In this document: one piece after another, positions 30,136 through 37,862 of the stretch | How positions within the stretch are numbered: position 1 is the first letter of the stretch | How the letters are laid out: each line of letters starts with the position of its first letter | Source: CAYRYU01 sp964428355 | GTDB taxonomy: Bacteria; Muiribacteriota; Ozemobacteria; Ozemobacterales; Ozemobacteraceae | Direction: 5' to 3' | Assembly: GCA_964428355.1 (NCBI GenBank) | Contig: CAYRYU010000059.1 | Coordinates: forward strand, 1-42,817 | Length of the DNA: 42,817 nucleotides | Translations under genes and position numbers: made by a program | Notes under the pieces: model-generated | What the model saw: the letters and a program-made list of their open reading frames with translations, nothing else | Told to the model about the DNA's origin: nothing | Database searches by the model: none

Positions 30136-30873
30136 ATGAACGAACCCGGAAGCACCGGTCCCCGTTTCAAGCGGCCTCTCGTCAAGCTCAGCGGTGAAAT
30201 GCTGGGGGGATGGGGTGGGTCCGGTTTCGATCCCGGGTCGATCGAGACCTTCTGCCGTGAAATCGCCGAACTGGTGAACAACGGGATTTCCCCAGCGATC
30301 GTGATCGGAGGAGGGAACTTTTTCCGCGGTGCGCATGGCCACCTTCCCGCTCTCCGACGCCACCGTGCCGATTTCATCGGAATGCTTGCAACGGTCATGA
30401 ATTCGCTCTGTTTCTCGGACCACCTGGCCTACATCGGGGTCCAGTCCGAGGTTTTTTCCGCGGTTCCAATGCCCTCGATTTGCCCTTCCTTCCAGGTCGA
30501 TCAAGCCCGGAAGGCTCTCGATTCTGGGGTGGTCACCATAATCGCCGGAGGCACCGGAAACCCCTATTTCACCACCGATTCGGCAGCCGCGCTGCGTGCG
30601 GTCGAGGTGGGAAGCGATGTCCTTATCAAGGCAACAAAGGTGGACGGTGTTTACGATGCCGATCCGGTCAAGTTTCCCGAGGCCCGAAAATTCGACCGGA
30701 TAAGCTACAGCGAGGTCCTCGAGCGTAACCTGGGCATCATGGATCTGGGCGCGATAACCCTCTGCCGCGAAAACCGGATGCCCCTGATCGTTCTTTCACT
30801 TGCCCAATCCCAGGCACTCCTGAGGGCGTGCCGCGGAGAGAAAATCGGAACAGAAATCGTCGAACATTCCTAA
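30136..30873 (+). CDS. pyrH: UMP kinase (bacterial hexameric type)
   Basis: The 245-residue amino-acid-kinase-fold enzyme makes UDP from UMP with ATP. Motifs are KLSGEML at the N-terminus, VIGGGNFFRG, the DFIGMLATVMN helix, GGTGNPYFTTDSAAALRA and KATKVDGVYDADP. The start at 30136 has GAGGGAG upstream; the in-frame codon at 30106 would overlap the hairpin downstream of tsf. It is in the canonical position between tsf and frr, apart from the pyr operon at 1400-5384, which supplies its substrate. Confidence 0.96.
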   Translation: MNEPGSTGPRFKRPLVKLSGEMLGGWGGSGFDPGSIETFCREIAELVNNGISPAIVIGGGNFFRGAHGHLPALRRHRADFIGMLATVMNSLCFSDHLAYIGVQSEVFSAVPMPSICPSFQVDQARKALDSGVVTIIAGGTGNPYFTTDSAAALRAVEVGSDVLIKATKVDGVYDADPVKFPEARKFDRISYSEVLERNLGIMDLGAITLCRENRMPLIVLSLAQSQALLRACRGEKIGTEIVEHS

Positions 30874-30889
30874 GGAGGAGTTTCAGACC

Positions 30890-31450
30890 ATGACCCAGGA
30901 CGAGATTATCAAGGAAGCAACCGAGAAAATGGAGCAATCCGTGGAGGTCCTGAAAAAGGAGTATTCCACGATGCGCACTTCCCGCGCCACTCCATCGCTT
31001 CTGGACCGTGTCCTCGTGAACTACTACGGCACGGAAACACCTCTCCACCACGTCGCTTCGATCTCCGCTCCCGATCCGAAATCGCTGGTGATCGCCCCCT
31101 GGGAAAAGAACCTTTTGGGCGAGATAGAAAAGGCGATCCAGAAATCGGACCTTGGTCTCAACCCTCTCAACGACGGGCATCTCATACGCCTCCCGATCCC
31201 CCCCCTCACCGAGGAACGCAGGAACGAACTGGTGAAAACCTCCCGGAAAAAGGCAGAGGATTTCCGGATCACCATCAGGAACGCCCGCCGGGATGCTAAC
31301 GACGCCCTCAAAGCACTCGAGAAGAAGAGCGCCATCACGCAGGACGACTGCAAAAAAGCGGTGGAGCGGGTTCAGAAACATACCGACGAGTACATCGAAA
31401 AGATCAACAAGGTACTCGATGCGAAAGAAAAGGAAATCACGGGGAAATAG
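30890..31450 (+). CDS. frr: Ribosome recycling factor
   Basis: This 186-residue protein is of standard length. It has TEKMEQSVEVLKKEYSTMRTSRATPSLLDRVLVNYYG, PLTEERRNELVK and NARRDANDALK motifs of the three-helix bundle, and a C-terminal helix KHTDEYIEKINKVLDAKEKEI. It splits post-termination ribosomes with EF-G. An AAGGAGGAG SD precedes the ATG by nine bases. It lies 16 bp after pyrH. Confidence 0.98.
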   Translation: MTQDEIIKEATEKMEQSVEVLKKEYSTMRTSRATPSLLDRVLVNYYGTETPLHHVASISAPDPKSLVIAPWEKNLLGEIEKAIQKSDLGLNPLNDGHLIRLPIPPLTEERRNELVKTSRKKAEDFRITIRNARRDANDALKALEKKSAITQDDCKKAVERVQKHTDEYIEKINKVLDAKEKEITGK

Positions 31451-31459
31451 GATTCCGCA

Positions 31460-31639
31460 ATGTACAGGATTACAGAGGACTGCGTAGCCTGTGGTGCCTG
31501 CGTTCCCGTCTGCCCGGTCAAGGCCATCCGGGAAGGTGAACCGTACGTTATCACTTCGAAGTGCAAGGATTGTGCGAAGTGCGCCGAGGTCTGTCCGGTC
31601 GAAGCGATCGTGAAGGCCGATGAGGCCGACCGGGCCTGA
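31460..31639 (+). CDS. 2[4Fe-4S] ferredoxin
   Basis: This 59-residue gene runs from ATG 31460 to TGA 31637-31639. Two cluster motifs are complete: C8-x2-C11-x2-C14-x3-C18-P and C35-x2-C38-x2-C41-x3-C45-P, so it should bind two [4Fe-4S] clusters and act as a small electron carrier. It starts 9 bp after frr and ends 21 bp before uppS, inside a conserved translation/envelope cluster that usually lacks such a gene. Its partner enzyme is not obvious in the window. Confidence 0.93.
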   Translation: MYRITEDCVACGACVPVCPVKAIREGEPYVITSKCKDCAKCAEVCPVEAIVKADEADRA

Positions 31640-31660
31640 TCCAGGGAGAGATCCACCGGA

Positions 31661-32443
31661 ATGGCCGATCCACTTTCCACCCAACGGGCTTCACTGCTGG
31701 CGGAGCTGCGCGGCCAGGTCGATCCCGGGAGGATTCCGCGCCATGTCGGAATCATCATGGACGGGAACGGCCGTTGGGCGAAATCCCAGGGATTCACGCG
31801 GATCCGCGGCCACCAGATGGGAGCAAGGCGGGTCAAGCAGGTCGTCCGGTTCGCCGACAAGCTAGGAGTCAAGGCACTGTCGCTTTATGCATTCTCCGTC
31901 GAGAACTGGGCCCGGCCAAGCTTCGAGGTTTCCGCTCTCATGCGCCTCATCAGGGCATACATCGTTCGCGAGCGAAACGACCTCCACTCTGAGGGGGTGG
32001 TTTTCCGCCTTTCGGGGCGGCTCGAAGGCCTTGCCCCAGAGATCAGGGAGGAGGCGAGGATTTCCACCGAACTGATGGCAGGCAACAAGGGGCTGACGCT
32101 GAACCTGTGCATCAACTACGGTGGCCGTGCCGAGATTGTCGATGCACTCAAACGCATCATTTCCAGTGGTGCTCCCCCGGAAAAAATCACCGAAGAGCTG
32201 ATTTCCAGGAACATGTACTCCCCTGACATTCCCGATCCTGACCTGATCGTCAGGACCAGCGGAGAAATGCGCCTGAGCAACTTCCTCCTATGGGAAAGCG
32301 CATACTCCGAAATCTACGTCACCGACCTTTTCTGGCCGGACTTCGACGAGGTCGAGTTCCTCCGTGCGGTCCTGTCCTTCCAAAAGCGCGAACGCCGTTT
32401 CGGGAAAACGGGAGAACAGCTTGCGAAAGGCGCGAAACGATGA
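31661..32443 (+). CDS. uppS: Isoprenyl (undecaprenyl diphosphate) transferase
   Basis: The 260-residue cis-prenyltransferase makes undecaprenyl diphosphate for cell-wall glycan carriers. It has IIMDGNGRWAKSQG with Asp34, SLYAFSVENWARP, LNLCINYGGRAEIVDA and IRTSGEMRLSNFLLWESAYSE near the C-terminus. Length and motifs are standard. The stop overlaps the cdsA start in an ATGA junction. Confidence 0.97.
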   Translation: MADPLSTQRASLLAELRGQVDPGRIPRHVGIIMDGNGRWAKSQGFTRIRGHQMGARRVKQVVRFADKLGVKALSLYAFSVENWARPSFEVSALMRLIRAYIVRERNDLHSEGVVFRLSGRLEGLAPEIREEARISTELMAGNKGLTLNLCINYGGRAEIVDALKRIISSGAPPEKITEELISRNMYSPDIPDPDLIVRTSGEMRLSNFLLWESAYSEIYVTDLFWPDFDEVEFLRAVLSFQKRERRFGKTGEQLAKGAKR

Positions 32444-33216
32444 TCTCGCGCCTTCTTGTCATCCTCCTCGGAGTCCCACTGATCTACCTGGTTCTGGCAG
32501 CCGGGGAGTGGCCGAGACTCGCACTCTTCGCCGCCCTGGCGATTGGTGGCCAGCTTGAAATGTTCCGGATGCTCGATTCGAAGACCGAAGGACTTCCGCT
32601 CCTTGAATTCGCAGCCGGAATCGCGATCCTCGTGCTTTCGCAGGAATTCGGCGAACGGGGCCTTTTTCTGGGATTCGCGCTCGCGGTGGTTTACCTGGCA
32701 ATCAGTACGGTGTTCCGGGGTTTGAACGGGGGAGGTTATCGCAGGTTTTCCGTTGGAACAGCGAGCCTCTTCTACCTTCCTTTCTGCCTCGGGTTCTTCC
32801 TCCTGATCGGAAAAGTCAGGGGGGCGGTTGCCCTGTTCGCCCTCGTGGGTGCGATCTGGTCGCTGGACATCGGCGCCTACGTCTTCGGAATGACGATCCG
32901 CGGTCCCCGCCTTGCGCCGCTGATCAGCCCGAAGAAGACGGTTGCGGGTGCGGTCGGCGGGGCGCTTTGTTGCATAGGCACATTCTGGCTTCTTGCCACC
33001 TACGGTTTTCTTCAGCTCGAGATCTGGCAGTTCTGGTTGCTTTCCGTTTCGGTGGCAATCATCGGCCAGGTCTCCGACCTTTTCGAATCGATCATGAAGC
33101 GGGAAGCCGGAGTCAAGGACTCCGGAACCCTTCTGGGAGCCCACGGAGGAATCCTCGACCGGATCGACAGCATCCTGTTCCTGGGTCCCGTGACCTATTT
33201 CATCCTTCTTAATTGA
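32440..33216 (+). CDS. cdsA: Phosphatidate cytidylyltransferase
   Basis: The 258-residue multi-pass membrane enzyme makes CDP-diacylglycerol from phosphatidate and CTP. Around seven hydrophobic segments are visible. The CDP-transferase signature is intact near the C-terminus (MKREAGVKDSG...GAHGGILDRIDS, about 218-246). The start at 32440 overlaps uppS by 4 bases; the open frame upstream runs inside uppS and is not used. The usual next gene, dxr, is absent; rseP follows after 19 bp. Confidence 0.94.
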   Translation: MISRLLVILLGVPLIYLVLAAGEWPRLALFAALAIGGQLEMFRMLDSKTEGLPLLEFAAGIAILVLSQEFGERGLFLGFALAVVYLAISTVFRGLNGGGYRRFSVGTASLFYLPFCLGFFLLIGKVRGAVALFALVGAIWSLDIGAYVFGMTIRGPRLAPLISPKKTVAGAVGGALCCIGTFWLLATYGFLQLEIWQFWLLSVSVAIIGQVSDLFESIMKREAGVKDSGTLLGAHGGILDRIDSILFLGPVTYFILLN

Positions 33217-33235
33217 GAATCGGAGTTTTCATCCC

Positions 33236-34540
33236 ATGGCAACGTTGATCCTGATAATCACTACCTTCCTTTCCATCTGCTTCGTCCTCGGAAGCATCGC
33301 CCTGGTCCATGAGCTGGGGCATTTCCTGACCGCAAAACTGACGGGCATCTGGGTCATCGAGTTCGCCATCGGATTCGGGAACCGGATTTTCAAGAGAAAG
33401 TGGGGCGAGACCATCTACTCGATCCGCCCCTTCCCCCTCGGGGGATTCGTCCGCCTCGCCGGCATGGACCCGGAAGAGGACGAGGAACCCGAAAAGGGAA
33501 AGGAAGGGGAAACTCCTGCGGAACCCCCGCCTCCCCCGGCCGATCCGGACGACGTTTTGCCCAAGCTGAATCCCGATGACCCCCGAGGTTTCCCGGTAAA
33601 GCCCCGTTGGGTGAAAACCCTCGTCCTCGGCGCGGGATCCTTCATGAATCTCGTCTGGGCGATCGTCCTATTCATACTCATCTACGCATTCAATGGCGGG
33701 CCCGTGACGAACATCGCGGTCCTCGGTGTCGCCCGCGACCAACCCGCTGCCATGGCAGGCATCAAAGCCGGCGATATCATCACCGCCATCGAGGGGAAAA
33801 AGATCGAGGACTGGGGAGACGGGGTCAAGATGATCCAGCAATCCACAGGGAAAACCATCGTGCTCGATGTCTCGCGCAACCACCCCGTTCCCCAGGCAGG
33901 CCTTGCGGGCGGAATCCTCCAGGACGACATGGCGAACACCCCTGGAGCATACGAGATCTACAACTCGGAAACCCTGAAGTTTTCGGTGGTTCCCACCGAA
34001 GTTCCCCTCTCGGACGGATTGTTCGACAACATGCGAAAATGGTTCCGATCGGTTTTCGGCTATTCCGGAAGCGGTCGGATAGGGATCAGCCTAGCCCCCA
34101 ACAAGATCGATTTCCAGATCCTGCCGATCTGGAAGGCCTCCGAGAAAGGTTTTGAGGATGCACTCAGCATCATCGGCCGCACGTTGGAAGGCCTTCTGAA
34201 GATGCTCATCCGCGAGACCCAGGCGGACGTCGCCGGCCCGGTCAAGATCATGCAGATGATCAAGGATCAGTCGAAGAAGGGAATTTTCGATCTCCTCTAC
34301 CTGACCGCGATCCTTTCCATCAACATCGGCCTTATCAACATGCTGCCCCTCCCCGTCCTGGACGGTGGCCGGATCGTCTTCGTGCTTCTCGAGGCATTTT
34401 TCGCGTTCCTGAACATGTTGACCGGGATCAAACTCGCGATCACGCCGAAGCTCGAGGAGCAGGTCCATTTCGTTGGCCTGATGTTCCTCCTGGTCCTTCT
34501 TGTCCTGGTCACCTACGTCGATATCCGGAGCTTTTTCTGA
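33236..34540 (+). CDS. rseP: RIP zinc metalloprotease (site-2 protease)
   Basis: The 434-residue intramembrane protease has the zinc motif VHELGHF (H25, E26, H29) in the first membrane helix. A PDZ domain follows (PAAMAGIKAGDIITAIEGKKIEDW, about 165-190), then the distal NMLPLPVLDGGRI motif with the third metal ligand. It cleaves anti-sigma factors or signal-peptide remnants in the membrane. An acidic/Pro-rich insert (DPEEDEEPEKGKEGETPAEP and following, about 78-107) lies before the second helix and is longer than usual. The gene closes the rpsB-to-rseP cluster. Confidence 0.95.
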   Translation: MATLILIITTFLSICFVLGSIALVHELGHFLTAKLTGIWVIEFAIGFGNRIFKRKWGETIYSIRPFPLGGFVRLAGMDPEEDEEPEKGKEGETPAEPPPPPADPDDVLPKLNPDDPRGFPVKPRWVKTLVLGAGSFMNLVWAIVLFILIYAFNGGPVTNIAVLGVARDQPAAMAGIKAGDIITAIEGKKIEDWGDGVKMIQQSTGKTIVLDVSRNHPVPQAGLAGGILQDDMANTPGAYEIYNSETLKFSVVPTEVPLSDGLFDNMRKWFRSVFGYSGSGRIGISLAPNKIDFQILPIWKASEKGFEDALSIIGRTLEGLLKMLIRETQADVAGPVKIMQMIKDQSKKGIFDLLYLTAILSINIGLINMLPLPVLDGGRIVFVLLEAFFAFLNMLTGIKLAITPKLEEQVHFVGLMFLLVLLVLVTYVDIRSFF

Positions 34541-35448
34541 CCGGCCCTGAAACGACGGACCAGGGAAAGGAAAAGGAGACCCCCGAGCCCGCCCCGGCTG
34601 GCTGGGGAAGGTGGCTTGTCGATTCGCTGTTCTTCCTGATCTGGGGAGGGGTCCTCGGATTACTCTTCCTGAAAGCCGTTCAGGATGGTGATCTCGCCTT
34701 TTTCATGGACGGAGGGACGATCACCACTTCGGGATACTTCGCCTTTTGTGCATGGCGCAGGGGCTTCCTCGAGGAGATTCTTTCCCTGATCCGGTTTTTC
34801 GGTGCCCTGGCTCTTGGATATCTTCTTTCCCCGTTCGCCGGAGAGTGGCTGGGGTTTTCGGGAATCATCGCGCCCGTCATCGGTTTCTACACAGTTTTTC
34901 TCGGGAGCTTTTTCGGAATGGGCTTCCTCTTCAGGTTCCTCAAACCCCGGGACAAGTCGACGACCCTGCCGGGAAGGATCCTTGGATTGGCCCTGGGGGC
35001 GGGGGAGGGAATCCTCTTCTTCGGTCTCCTCGGAACATTCCTCTCGCTCGTTCCCCTGAGAAACTCGACCGGTCTTTCCTCTGTTGCCAACTCTCCCGGG
35101 GTACAGGCGGTGCGGGCGGTTCTCGGGCCGCTGGTTCCGGAGGAGGCCTCGGGAGCAGCGGAACTGATCACCCTGGCCCGCGACCTGAACAAGGGAATCG
35201 ACCCGGAGATGGTCGACCGGGAAGCAATCGCCCGCCAGCTGGAACCCCTCCGATCGAATCCTGCGATCCGGGCTGTCAGCGAGGACCCCGAAATCAGGCA
35301 GCTGCTCGAATCCCGACGGTTCATGGACATCGCCAGGAATCCGAAGGTCCTGCAGCTCCTCTCAGACCCTGACATCAGGCGGCTGACCCGTCAGGTGGAC
35401 CTGAAATCCCTCGCCGATGCCATCCGCAAGGGAATCCCGCCGGACTGA
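34537..35448 (+). CDS. CvpA-like integral membrane protein
   Basis: From CTG 34537 the protein has 303 residues; from the first ATG (34705) it has 247. The CvpA-like core is SGYFAFCAWRRGFLEEILSLI with following membrane helices (FFGALALGYLLS, IIAPVIGFYTVFLGSFFGMGFLF, LGLALGAGEGILFFGLLGTFLSL). A soluble helical C-terminus follows (about 140 residues; EAIARQLEPLRSNPAIRAV, with repeated D/N-P-E/K-I/V-R/L segments). The frame upstream of ATG 34705 is open and encodes another membrane helix (WLVDSLFFLIWGGVLGLLFLK). The only plausible start there is CTG 34537, which overlaps the rseP stop (CTGA) with GGAG seven bases upstream. CvpA proteins act in colicin V export and envelope stress. Confidence 0.7.
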   Translation: MTGPETTDQGKEKETPEPAPAGWGRWLVDSLFFLIWGGVLGLLFLKAVQDGDLAFFMDGGTITTSGYFAFCAWRRGFLEEILSLIRFFGALALGYLLSPFAGEWLGFSGIIAPVIGFYTVFLGSFFGMGFLFRFLKPRDKSTTLPGRILGLALGAGEGILFFGLLGTFLSLVPLRNSTGLSSVANSPGVQAVRAVLGPLVPEEASGAAELITLARDLNKGIDPEMVDREAIARQLEPLRSNPAIRAVSEDPEIRQLLESRRFMDIARNPKVLQLLSDPDIRRLTRQVDLKSLADAIRKGIPPD

Positions 35449-35476
35449 GCACAGGGAGTTGGCCCTATGACCGTGA

Positions 35477-36076
35477 TCAGAAGCTTCTCTCGAACTCCCC
35501 GGTCTGATCGATCGGCAGTTCCATCGAACCTGCAAGGATCCGATAGGAGGCGTTCCCCCGAAGCCTGACAAGGCTGGTTTTCCCGCCTGAAGCCCGGGGA
35601 GGCCTTCCCTTGAGCTGGTCGAGGACCGACTCCAGGGCTGCGGTGGCCTGTTTCTCGAGGGCCATCGCCAGAGCGGTCCGGGTCTTGTTCCCGTCGACCG
35701 CGAAGGAAACGTCGACGGGAGAAACCACCCCCGCGGCGATCGAAGCCTGCGGCTTGACCAGAAGACCGGAGCCCACAACCGAGTTGTTGATCACCAGATC
35801 GTATTTCATGCTTTCCAGGACAACTCCGATGGGAAGCCTGTTTTCGACGTTCAGGCGGATCCTGAACCGAGTCTGCGAGGTCAAAAGGCTTTGGGGATCG
35901 ATGTCGACCTTCCCGACCGTCACCTCGATCTTCGATCGGACGTAAGCCCTCACCCGGTCCTTTTCCATGACGAGGAAACCGATCCCCCCCATGACCGCCA
36001 TGATCAGGAGGACGAAGGTCCATTTGATCACTTTTCCCAGGCAACCGGAACCGGACTTGGATTTTCCCCTGGCCAT
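35477..36076 (-). CDS. Membrane-anchored LEA14-like protein
   Basis: The 199-residue protein has a short basic cytoplasmic N-terminus and one membrane helix (VIKWTFVLLIMAVMGGIGFLVM, about 16-37). A periplasmic LEA type 2/WHy-like beta domain follows (FRIRLNVENRLPIGVVLESMKYDLVINN, about 70-97). The C-terminal part continues the beta domain (VDVSFAVDGNKTRTAL, YRILAGSMELPID). Such proteins are common in bacteria; their role is linked to stress or desiccation in plants, and is unclear here. It converges on the CvpA-like gene and diverges from the pseudopilin operon. Confidence 0.8.
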   Translation of the reverse strand: MARGKSKSGSGCLGKVIKWTFVLLIMAVMGGIGFLVMEKDRVRAYVRSKIEVTVGKVDIDPQSLLTSQTRFRIRLNVENRLPIGVVLESMKYDLVINNSVVGSGLLVKPQASIAAGVVSPVDVSFAVDGNKTRTALAMALEKQATAALESVLDQLKGRPPRASGGKTSLVRLRGNASYRILAGSMELPIDQTGEFERSF

Positions 36077-36186
36077 TCGATCGACTCCGTGGAAAATGTT
36101 TCCGGAATGCTACCACGAATCGGAAGGCTGAACGCAAAATTTCCCCGGTGGGCCGAACTGCACTTCCTTCGGAAGCAAAAAATCCG

Positions 36187-36192
36187 TATAAT
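36187..36192 (+). promoter_or_regulatory. -10 of the pseudopilin operon promoter
   Basis: A perfect TATAAT lies 20 bp before the ATG at 36213. At the right distance upstream lies a weak -35 (TTCCTT, 36164) within a palindrome CTTCC-TTC-GGAAG (36163-36175), possibly an activator or operator site. Confidence 0.5.
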
Positions 36193-36212
36193 CAAAGCCG
36201 AGGAATTTGCGA

Positions 36213-37286
36213 ATGCATTTCAGACGGGGTTTTTTCCTCCCATTGGTGATTCTCGGAGTCCTTTCGATGGTCTTCCTGATCACCTTCGTGAACTCTCTCG
36301 GATCCAGCTTCACTCATCAGGTCCAGCACGTCGATGAGGTTTCGCGAACCTACGTGATCGGAGAGGCGGTCTTCGCGCAGGTCACCGCCCGGATCAGGGA
36401 GAAACCCTATTCCCAGAGGTTCTTCGCCGGGGTTGCCTATGAAGAATACGAGAGAAAGATCCTTGGGGGAGATTACGATCTTTTCATCGAGGATGCCCGC
36501 GAGGATGGGAAGCTACTGAAGAACATTGCCGACATCTATGTCCGGGCGAGGTATGGGAACGTGAAGCGCCTCTACTTCTGGAGGGTCAGGGTCGAGGATT
36601 CCCTCCTCGACGCAGCGGGCAAGATGTATTTCCTTCTCTTCGCAAACCTCGATCCGGAGAAGTTCCCCAAACCCGGGGCTTCCCCCTTCGCCGACCAGAT
36701 CAAGGAAATTCTCGCCAAACGGAAGGCCAATTCACCTGTTTCCGGAGTGAAAGGGGCCGCTGTCCTGGGGGCGAATTCCGTTCCCCAGATTCTTGACATC
36801 CTCAAGGGGAATCCCCCTGGTCAGACCTCTTCCGTCCCCGCCCCTCTCCCTTCCGCCCCTCTTCCCAATGTGGGGGCCGCGCTTCCACCCGCCCCCTCCG
36901 ATCCTCTTCCGAGCGTTCCCGCGGAATGGCCCGAGCCCCCTCTCATGACCGCGAAAGCGATCATGGAAGGAAGGCCGAAGATCGTCAGGAATCCCAACCC
37001 ACCTCCTTCAGTCATACCCGATCCGAATGGAAGACCCGACATCATCTGGGTCGCCGAGCAGAATTTCATATCGAATGTCAGCCTCGATGATGAAGGCACA
37101 TTGCTCGGGATCCTCCAGAACTGGACTTTCTACACACCCGAGAAGCCGTCGGAGTTCAAACCTGACGTTCCCCACAAGGAGGAACTCGAGTATCCCAACA
37201 TGCAACATGGCCCAAACGGAAGCCCCGACTACCGGATGGTTGTCAGGCTCCTGAGGAGCAAGGGAATCCTCGATTACGGAAAATGA
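36213..37286 (+). CDS. GspK/PilX-like minor pseudopilin
   Basis: The 357-residue protein begins with a short basic leader and a pilin-like hydrophobic helix (RGFFLPLVILGVLSMVFLITFVNSLG, about residues 5-30). There is no Glu at position 5 after the predicted cleavage, as in tip-type GspK/PilX pseudopilins. A helical region follows (EAVFAQVTARIREKPYSQRFF), then a Pro-rich linker (about 205-255) and a C-terminal beta-like part. I use ATG 36213 with a GAGG SD; a TTG six bases upstream is possible. It is the first gene of a three-gene operon, with a 4-base overlap with the next. Assignment is by topology and context. Confidence 0.65.
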   Translation: MHFRRGFFLPLVILGVLSMVFLITFVNSLGSSFTHQVQHVDEVSRTYVIGEAVFAQVTARIREKPYSQRFFAGVAYEEYERKILGGDYDLFIEDAREDGKLLKNIADIYVRARYGNVKRLYFWRVRVEDSLLDAAGKMYFLLFANLDPEKFPKPGASPFADQIKEILAKRKANSPVSGVKGAAVLGANSVPQILDILKGNPPGQTSSVPAPLPSAPLPNVGAALPPAPSDPLPSVPAEWPEPPLMTAKAIMEGRPKIVRNPNPPPSVIPDPNGRPDIIWVAEQNFISNVSLDDEGTLLGILQNWTFYTPEKPSEFKPDVPHKEELEYPNMQHGPNGSPDYRMVVRLLRSKGILDYGK

Positions 37287-37861
37287 TCAGCCGGCCAGAA
37301 GTTGCCCCAGAACGACGGACGGGCGGGAAGGGCGGTCCGCTCCTGCCGCCTGCCGGCTTCACTTTCGTCGAGGTGGTCGTCGTCGCGATGATCATCCTCA
37401 TGTTATCCGCAATGGGAGTTGCCCATTTCCGGAATACCCGGGTCGCGACCGCGGGAATGACTGCCGCAATCACCGGGCAGATCGAAGCCCGCCAGGCCAG
37501 TGACAAGTTGAAGGAAGCTCTTCTGGACGCGACTGAGATAGTCAAACCGCTGGAGGGGTCCACACAGAACTTCCTTGTCGTGAAAGACATCCTCAACCAA
37601 CTCAAGCTCTTCTACCTGGAAAAGCCGGAACTGGAAGATGACGGCCCCTTCCGGCTTGTTTCCTACGTCGATGGAAACACTGGAAGTTTCGTCCCCGACA
37701 ACCGGAAGGTCCTTTTCAAGAAGGTGGAAAAGATCGCTTTCACTCCCCTCTCTCCAGGGCTCGTGATCATCCAGGTTACGCTTCTCGACCTCCAGAAGAA
37801 GGAAAACATCCTTCTGATCGAAGGGTCCTTGAAGAATCTCGCGAGCGTCCCGGAGGATTGA
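37283..37861 (+). CDS. Type II/IV prepilin-like protein
   Basis: The 192-residue protein has an unusually long leader (about 24 residues, GGKGGPLLPPA). A classical prepilin peptidase site and helix follow (AGFTFVEVVVVAMIILMLSAMG, cleavage after Gly25) with the conserved Glu5. The rest is mixed alpha/beta, with a mid-segment FLVVKDILNQLKLFYLEKPE. It overlaps the preceding gene by ATGA and is followed by a second prepilin 2 bp later. The role is as a minor pseudopilin in a type IV pilus- or type II secretion-like machine. Confidence 0.85.
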   Translation: MISRPEVAPERRTGGKGGPLLPPAGFTFVEVVVVAMIILMLSAMGVAHFRNTRVATAGMTAAITGQIEARQASDKLKEALLDATEIVKPLEGSTQNFLVVKDILNQLKLFYLEKPELEDDGPFRLVSYVDGNTGSFVPDNRKVLFKKVEKIAFTPLSPGLVIIQVTLLDLQKKENILLIEGSLKNLASVPED

Positions 37862-37862
37862 C

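Noticed and set aside
34540..34704. Separate small gene between rseP and the CvpA-like gene
   Set aside because: No stand-alone frame with a start and stop fits; the open frame joins the CvpA-like gene, better explained by the upstream CTG start.
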